Origin: Streptomyces iranensis
GTDB lineage: Bacteria; Actinomycetota; Actinomycetes; Streptomycetales; Streptomycetaceae
Direction: 5' to 3'
Length of the DNA stretch: 64,000 bases
NCBI RefSeq assembly: GCF_017874715.1
Contig: NZ_JAGGLR010000031.1
Location: forward strand, 62,001 to 126,000
The notes under the pieces were generated by a model. That model did no database searches and had not been told where the DNA came from. It worked only from the letters and a program-made list of their open reading frames with translations. Below, piece by piece: positions 62,515 through 64,000 of the stretch (positions within the stretch are counted from its first letter, which is position 1; every line of letters begins with the position of its first letter). The translations under genes were made by a program, and so were the position numbers.

Positions 62515-64000
62515 ATGGACACCTACGACATCGCCGTCGTCAGCTGCGGCCCGGTCGGACTGGCTCTCGCGCGACTGTTGGCCATGAAGGGGCTCCGGGT
62601 CGCCGCCATCGACCCCAACCGGCTCGTCTGCCAGCATCCGCGCGCCACGCATCTCGACGACGAGACCATGCGCCTTCTGCAGACCCTCGGCGCGCAGGAC
62701 ATGGAACACCAGTTCCTGCGCCAAGCCGCCTGGACACTCCACCGGGAGGACGGGCAGGCCTTCCTCCAGCAGACGCTGCCCGAGGAGGAGTCTGACCAGG
62801 GCTGGCGCACCGACTACCAGTTCCACCAGCCCGACTTCGAGTCGCGGCTGCGGGGTCTGCTGGCGGCCGACGCGAACGCGGACCTCTGGTTCGGCTGGAC
62901 GGCCACCGCGATCGAGCAGGACGACAAAGCGGTGCGGCTCACGCTGCTCGACCGGTCGACCGGAGCCGAAACCACTCTCACGGCCGGCTACGCCGTCGGC
63001 TCCGACGGCGCCAACTCCTTCGTCCGGCAGGCGATGAACGCCGAAGTCGAGGACCTCCACGGCACTCAGCGTTCCCTCATCGTCGACATCCACCCCTTCG
63101 AACACCCTGCACAGCTCCCGGCGGACAGCGGATTCATCTGGTGCGAGGGGAAGCGGCCCGTGACCTACGTCCCGATCTTCCCGCCCATGCTCCGCTTCGA
63201 GTTCATGCTGCTCGACGAGGACGACGCGGCAGAGCTCGAACGACCGCAGTCGGTGTACGACCTGCTGAGCCGCTGGCTGGAACCGGGCAGCTACCGCATC
63301 ATGCGTACTGACACCTACGAATGGCACGCCCGGCTCGTGCACGGCTGGCGGTCCGACCGCCTGCTGCTCGCCGGCGACGCCGCGCACGAAATGCCTCCCA
63401 TGCTCGGCCAGGGCATGTGCTCCGGGCTGCGCGATGCCGCGAACGTGGCGTGGAAGCTCGCCGCCGTGGTCAAGGGCGAAAGTCCCCAAGCCCTGCTCGA
63501 CACCTACGAAAGCGAGCGGGCTGCGCACGTGCGCCCTTACATTGAGGAATCCGCTCGGCAGTCCAACCTCATCGAAGCCCTCGGAATGGGCGCGTTCCCG
63601 GAGCTGAACGGAACGCAGACGATCGAGAGGTACCGGCCGCTGCTAGGGCCAGGCGTGGTTGTCCAGCCCGGCGGAGCCATCGGGCAACTGAGCCCGCAGC
63701 CACGCGGCTCGAACGGGGAGAAGCTGGACGATGTGAGCGGATACGGCTTCACCATCGTGGGGAAGCCGGAGGTCACCTCCGCCGTGTCCGCGGATGTGCA
63801 GCAGCTATGGCGCCAACTCGGCGTAATGGCCGTCCCGGAGACGGGGCCGGTCAACGACCGCTGGCTGGCCGAACATGCGGCGGCAGCGGCAATCATCCGT
63901 CCGGATCGCTACACCTTCGCGCTCGTCGCCGACACGGCGGAACTGGAGCGGGCCACCCGCGACCTGGCGCGGACGGCATCGGTACAGGAGGTGGGCGTGT
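62515..64000 (+). CDS. MhpA-like FAD-dependent aromatic monooxygenase, partial at right edge
   Basis: At least 495 residues of a class A flavoprotein hydroxylase like 3-(3-hydroxyphenyl)propionate hydroxylase. FAD motifs are DIAVVSCGPVGLALARLLAM at the N-terminus, the DG motif VGSDGANSFVRQAM, and LLLAGDAAHEMPPMLGQGMC plus SGLRDAANVAWKLAAV. The first Gly of the usual GxGxxG is Ser here (VVSCGPVG), which is unusual and could weaken FAD binding. It would hydroxylate an aromatic acid using NAD(P)H and O2. ATG 62515 is favoured because AAAGAG lies just before it; ATG 62500 overlaps the MFS stop. The reading frame is still open at the end of the window. Confidence 0.88.
   Translation, partial: MDTYDIAVVSCGPVGLALARLLAMKGLRVAAIDPNRLVCQHPRATHLDDETMRLLQTLGAQDMEHQFLRQAAWTLHREDGQAFLQQTLPEEESDQGWRTDYQFHQPDFESRLRGLLAADANADLWFGWTATAIEQDDKAVRLTLLDRSTGAETTLTAGYAVGSDGANSFVRQAMNAEVEDLHGTQRSLIVDIHPFEHPAQLPADSGFIWCEGKRPVTYVPIFPPMLRFEFMLLDEDDAAELERPQSVYDLLSRWLEPGSYRIMRTDTYEWHARLVHGWRSDRLLLAGDAAHEMPPMLGQGMCSGLRDAANVAWKLAAVVKGESPQALLDTYESERAAHVRPYIEESARQSNLIEALGMGAFPELNGTQTIERYRPLLGPGVVVQPGGAIGQLSPQPRGSNGEKLDDVSGYGFTIVGKPEVTSAVSADVQQLWRQLGVMAVPETGPVNDRWLAEHAAAAAIIRPDRYTFALVADTAELERATRDLARTASVQEVGV

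Overview
The window is high-GC actinobacterial DNA that reads as Streptomyces or a close relative. Coding is almost entirely GC-rich at third positions, GTG starts are common, and the families present are typical of Streptomyces: PucR and MmyB-type regulators, a modular type I PKS, an actinobacterial-type prenyl diphosphate synthase, GH97/GH36 hydrolases and tandem tyrosine integrases. Two secondary-metabolite loci, catabolic operons, decayed genes and mobile elements together suggest an accessory (arm-like) chromosomal region. I cannot name a species. No complete tRNA, rRNA or CRISPR array is visible.

Layout. (1) 1-2833: mobile-DNA debris on the minus strand, with a Tn3-type transposase remnant, a frameshifted tyrosine recombinase and a second integrase-like gene running off the left edge. 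(2) 3093-9459: a GAPDH gene, an MmyB-type regulator, a GNAT acetyltransferase, a decayed GH78 rhamnosidase-like gene, and a secreted GH97 glycosidase preceded by a perfect 20-bp palindrome. (3) 9463-22517: a seven-gene minus-strand cluster (APC permease, kinase/M23-like/aminotransferase-fold fusion, aldehyde dehydrogenase, REDY-like protein, CrtI-type FAD oxidoreductase, gamma-glutamyltransferase, MHS permease) divergent from a PucR-type regulator. I read it as amine or amino-alcohol catabolism. (4) 22560-26222: a three-gene terpenoid operon (prenyl diphosphate synthase, P450, class I terpene synthase). (5) 26462-37625: a methyltransferase and an XRE-cupin regulator in a divergent pair, a 2840-residue stand-alone PKS (CoA ligase-ACP-KS-AT-DH-KR-ACP-TE), and a methyltransferase-NUDIX fusion.

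(6) 37812-48284: a second PucR-type regulator, broken by a frameshift, divergent from a six-gene catabolic operon (Zn-alcohol dehydrogenase, histidinol-dehydrogenase-like enzyme, GMC oxidoreductase, ThDP enzyme, APC permease, ThuA-like protein). Clusters 3 and 6 share a plan: a PucR-type regulator facing an operon with a related APC permease and redox enzymes. (7) 48344-50515: an oxidoreductase remnant, an alpha/beta hydrolase divergent from a TetR regulator, then the 3' part of a tRNA-Pro(GGG) gene with a terminator-like hairpin. This looks like the far attachment site of an integrated element. (8) 50516-61828: two related IS copies with matching terminal inverted repeats, in opposite orientation, flanking about 8.8 kb. 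Between them lie an intact IS3-family element that interrupts an AraC-type gene, a GH36 alpha-galactosidase with its sugar ABC transporter, a class V aminotransferase-fold enzyme and a FadR/GntR regulator. This is a composite-transposon-like arrangement, but both flanking transposases are inactivated. (9) 61829-64000: a 5'-truncated AAHS-type MFS transporter abutting the IS end and an MhpA-like FAD monooxygenase running off the right edge, apparently the remainder of an aromatic-acid catabolic locus cut by the insertion.

Several genes carry frameshifts, some in G/C homopolymers. They could be real decay or sequencing errors, and read mapping would decide.
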